Assembly (NCBI GenBank): GCA_963921935.1
Contig: OY998179.1
Span: forward strand, 61,982,222-62,046,221
Reading direction: 5' to 3'
Length of the DNA: 64,000 nucleotides
From: Galeruca laticollis
Lineage: Eukaryota > Arthropoda > Insecta > Coleoptera > Chrysomelidae
Part shown: piece after piece, positions 62,210-64,000 of the stretch
Numbering within the stretch: position 1 is the stretch's first letter
How the letters are laid out: each line of letters begins with the position of its first letter
Notes under the pieces: model-generated
What the model saw: only the letters and a program-made list of their open reading frames with translations
What the model was told of the DNA's origin: nothing
The model's database searches: none
Position numbers and translations under genes: made by a program

Positions 62210-64000
62210 ATAGCACGCACAAAGAAACCGAGACGCCCTAATATTCGAAAGTACAAGTGCTATGATCACGAGGCTTTGCAAAAAGCTCTGCAAGCAGTTA
62301 GAAATGGTGACAGTTTTGAGGCAACCACTCAACGTTATGGCAGAAGCCGGACTACTTTATTGAACCATTTTAAAGGATTTAAGTGTAAAGCAGTTGGACG
62401 TCCTACAGTTTTAATCTATGAAGAAGAGGAAATGTTGGTGCATACGCTAAGCTTGGCGAATGGGGCTATGGATTCGACCGACTACAACTCCAAAGATGTG
62501 TGCAAGACTACGTGCAAGCAAAAACTTGATCGACTGAATCCGTTCCGCAATGGAATGCCAGGTATTGATTGGTGCATGATGCTCGAAAAAAGATGGTCTA
62601 AAGAAATAAGTAGACGAGTAGCTCAAAATCTTCCCAAGAATAGAGCTGTAGCGGGGTCACGGGAGGCAATGGAGGATTTTTATAATAAATTGCAAGCTGT
62701 CTATTTGCGTTTCAGTTTGAATAAAAAGCCACAAAACAACTTTAACTGTGATGAGATTCGTTTTCAAACCGATGCAGGTGTCCAGAAAGTGTTGTGCAAA
62801 AGGGGTAGTCGCCATCCAAACAAATTAGTCGGTAGCGTCACTAAAGGTACATATACGGTCCTTATGTGTTGCGATGCTGTTGGAGACTCCTTACCAATGT
62901 TTATCAACTACAAAGGACTTCACCTGTATTCCACTTGGTGCGTGAACGGACCGGAGAATTGTCGTTATAATTGTTCACCGTCTGGTTGCATGGAGTCCCT
63001 TCAGTATTTTGATTGGTTTACTAACTGTATTATTCCTTCAACTTCAGATTTCCAGGGTACTAAGGTTCTTATTTTGGATGGGCATAACTCACATTTATCT
63101 TTGGACTTGGTAGGAACAGCCGCAAAACATAATATCGAAATATTCTGTTTACCAGCTCACACGTCCCATTTAGTTAAGACTCTGGATGTTGGCGTTTACA
63201 AATCGGTTTAGGCGTCTTGGAGAAAAATACAATACTTCGAGATTTTTATCAAGAATCGGGTTATAAAAATGTCGATAAAATTGTATTCCCTTTAATGAAA
63301 AAATTTGCCCACACTTCAAGTTTGTCCAGAAGTAACGCGGTAGGTGGCTTTGATGGGTTGGGCATTTACCCTTTGTCTTTAGAAAAAATTACAAAAAAAT
63401 CTCAAATTGCACACATTGTTAACGGTGAGGATTCTGCTCAGATGCCATTCACATCTTCTGGGAACTCAGGCGAAAATGGCCAATTGCCGTCGACATCTTA
63501 CAATATAAGTAATAAAATAGCAGAACACCAGAAGATATTAAAACAAGTTTATCAATTTCAACTTTGTCAGTCCTAAGGACTGAAAACACAAAAAAATCGA
63601 CCGTTATGAAGAAAAACAGAGTAAACACAAAATTTGCTGAAAGCCTAACAGACAAAGATGTTTTAAAAAGACTTCGTGGAAAGGAAGCAACCATTGGCAA
63701 ACAAAAAAAGAAAAGAAAGTCACAAGAATCACAAGAACCTAGCTCCAGTTCGTCAGAAAGTGAGGTAATTTATGATGATAACAGTGACAATTAGCCGGAA
63801 GATTTTGAAGATTTGATCACTGCAGAAAATGAACAAGTAGAGAATGAGATAATTGAAGAAGAAGGAGAAAATGGGGTTATTGAGGCCAAAACAAACAACA
63901 GTCAAAGACGTACCCATGCTGACATTCGAAACGTTAAACTTGGGAATTGGGTGGTCGTTAAATAATATCCTGGGAAAAAGATATCATTCATTATATAGGA
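62210..64000 (+). pseudogene. pogo/Tigger (jerky-like) transposase, pogo-2, truncated by window end
   Basis: Directly after TTTTTTGTAG the frame reads ATA-GCA-CGC-ACA, where ATA stands at the expected ATG; then RTKKPRRPNIRKYKCYDHEA and a helix-turn-helix RYGRSRTTLLNHFKG. The frame runs open to 63211 with the DDE domain: NNFNCDEIRFQTD near 62735, KVLILDGHNSHLS near 63062, HLVKTLDVGVYKSV near 63168, so DDD is complete. A stop at 63209-63211 plus a frameshift lead to 63217-63576 (FYQESGYKNVDKIVFPLMKK, AVGGFDGLGIYPL). A further shift leads to a basic then acidic Ser/Glu tail (63564-63990) ending GNWVVVK. The transposase would cut at terminal inverted repeats. Confidence 0.85.

Noticed and set aside
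1..64000. CRISPR arrays, bacterial operons, phage or integron features
   Set aside because: Introns, LTR elements, LINEs and satellites show a eukaryotic genome; the tandem repeats seen lack repeat-spacer structure.

Overview
This is a eukaryotic, AT-rich and very repeat-dense window, most likely from an insect genome (possibly a beetle; a guess from the element mix). BEL/Pao and Ty3/gypsy LTR elements, Penelope-like elements with GIY-YIG endonuclease, R4/Dong-like and I/Jockey-like LINEs, RTE and CR1 fragments and pogo-type transposons occur together, with introns and long microsatellites. I see no bacterial operon structure, rRNA, tRNA or CRISPR, and no clearly intact host gene. Almost everything recognisable is a decayed or nested mobile element.

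Layout. 1-2.9 kb: foldback and inverted-repeat elements. 2.87-12 kb: a pogo-type transposase gene (TATA box, non-coding exon, intron, coding part) split by a BEL/Pao element (BEL-1, 3351-10664, target duplication AAGAT). The 5' LTR of BEL-1 is itself interrupted by a 1.48 kb foldback transposon with an 8-bp target duplication. 12.2-14.1 kb: remnant resembling the env end of an errantivirus-type element. 16.2-16.85 kb: LINE RNase H fragment. 17.1-18.4 kb: broken member of a multicopy insect gene family. 18.4-22.8 kb: second BEL/Pao element. 23.5-24.3 kb: large foldback with small tandem repeats. 26.0-30.2 kb: Gypsy-1 (minus strand), a composite with three LTR ends that has lost PR-RT-RNase H but keeps gag, integrase and a macro (ADP-ribose) domain in the env position. 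33.7-39.4 kb: a second multicopy insect gene family member, split by Gypsy-2 (34623-39047), which has a visible -1 gag-pol frameshift site. 40-46.7 kb: three Penelope-like copies, two of them head to head, and three copies of an intron-bearing repeat module (one more at 32.3-33.2 kb). 46.7-55.8 kb: CR1-like tail, a nearly full-length I/Jockey-like LINE and three Dong-like fragments, all bounded by (TTA)n microsatellites. 56.3-57.4 kb: small intron plus hammerhead-like motif, RTE fragment and hairpin. 58.6-61.7 kb: third BEL/Pao element with a ~172-bp satellite array where RNase H should be. 62.2-64 kb: a second pogo-type transposase with its catalytic triad preserved, running off the window.

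The most interesting observation is the macro domain downstream of integrase in Gypsy-1, closest in pattern to the TARG1/OARD1 type of ADP-ribose hydrolase. It suggests an LTR retrotransposon that captured an ADP-ribose-processing gene as a third coding region. This copy has lost the catalytic positions. Other points worth checking are the shared (TTA)n borders of the LINEs, the hammerhead/intron unit, the intron-bearing module and the layered nesting.

Limits: all family assignments come from reading motifs in translated sequence; no database search was possible. Boundaries given without a target duplication or LTR comparison are approximate.
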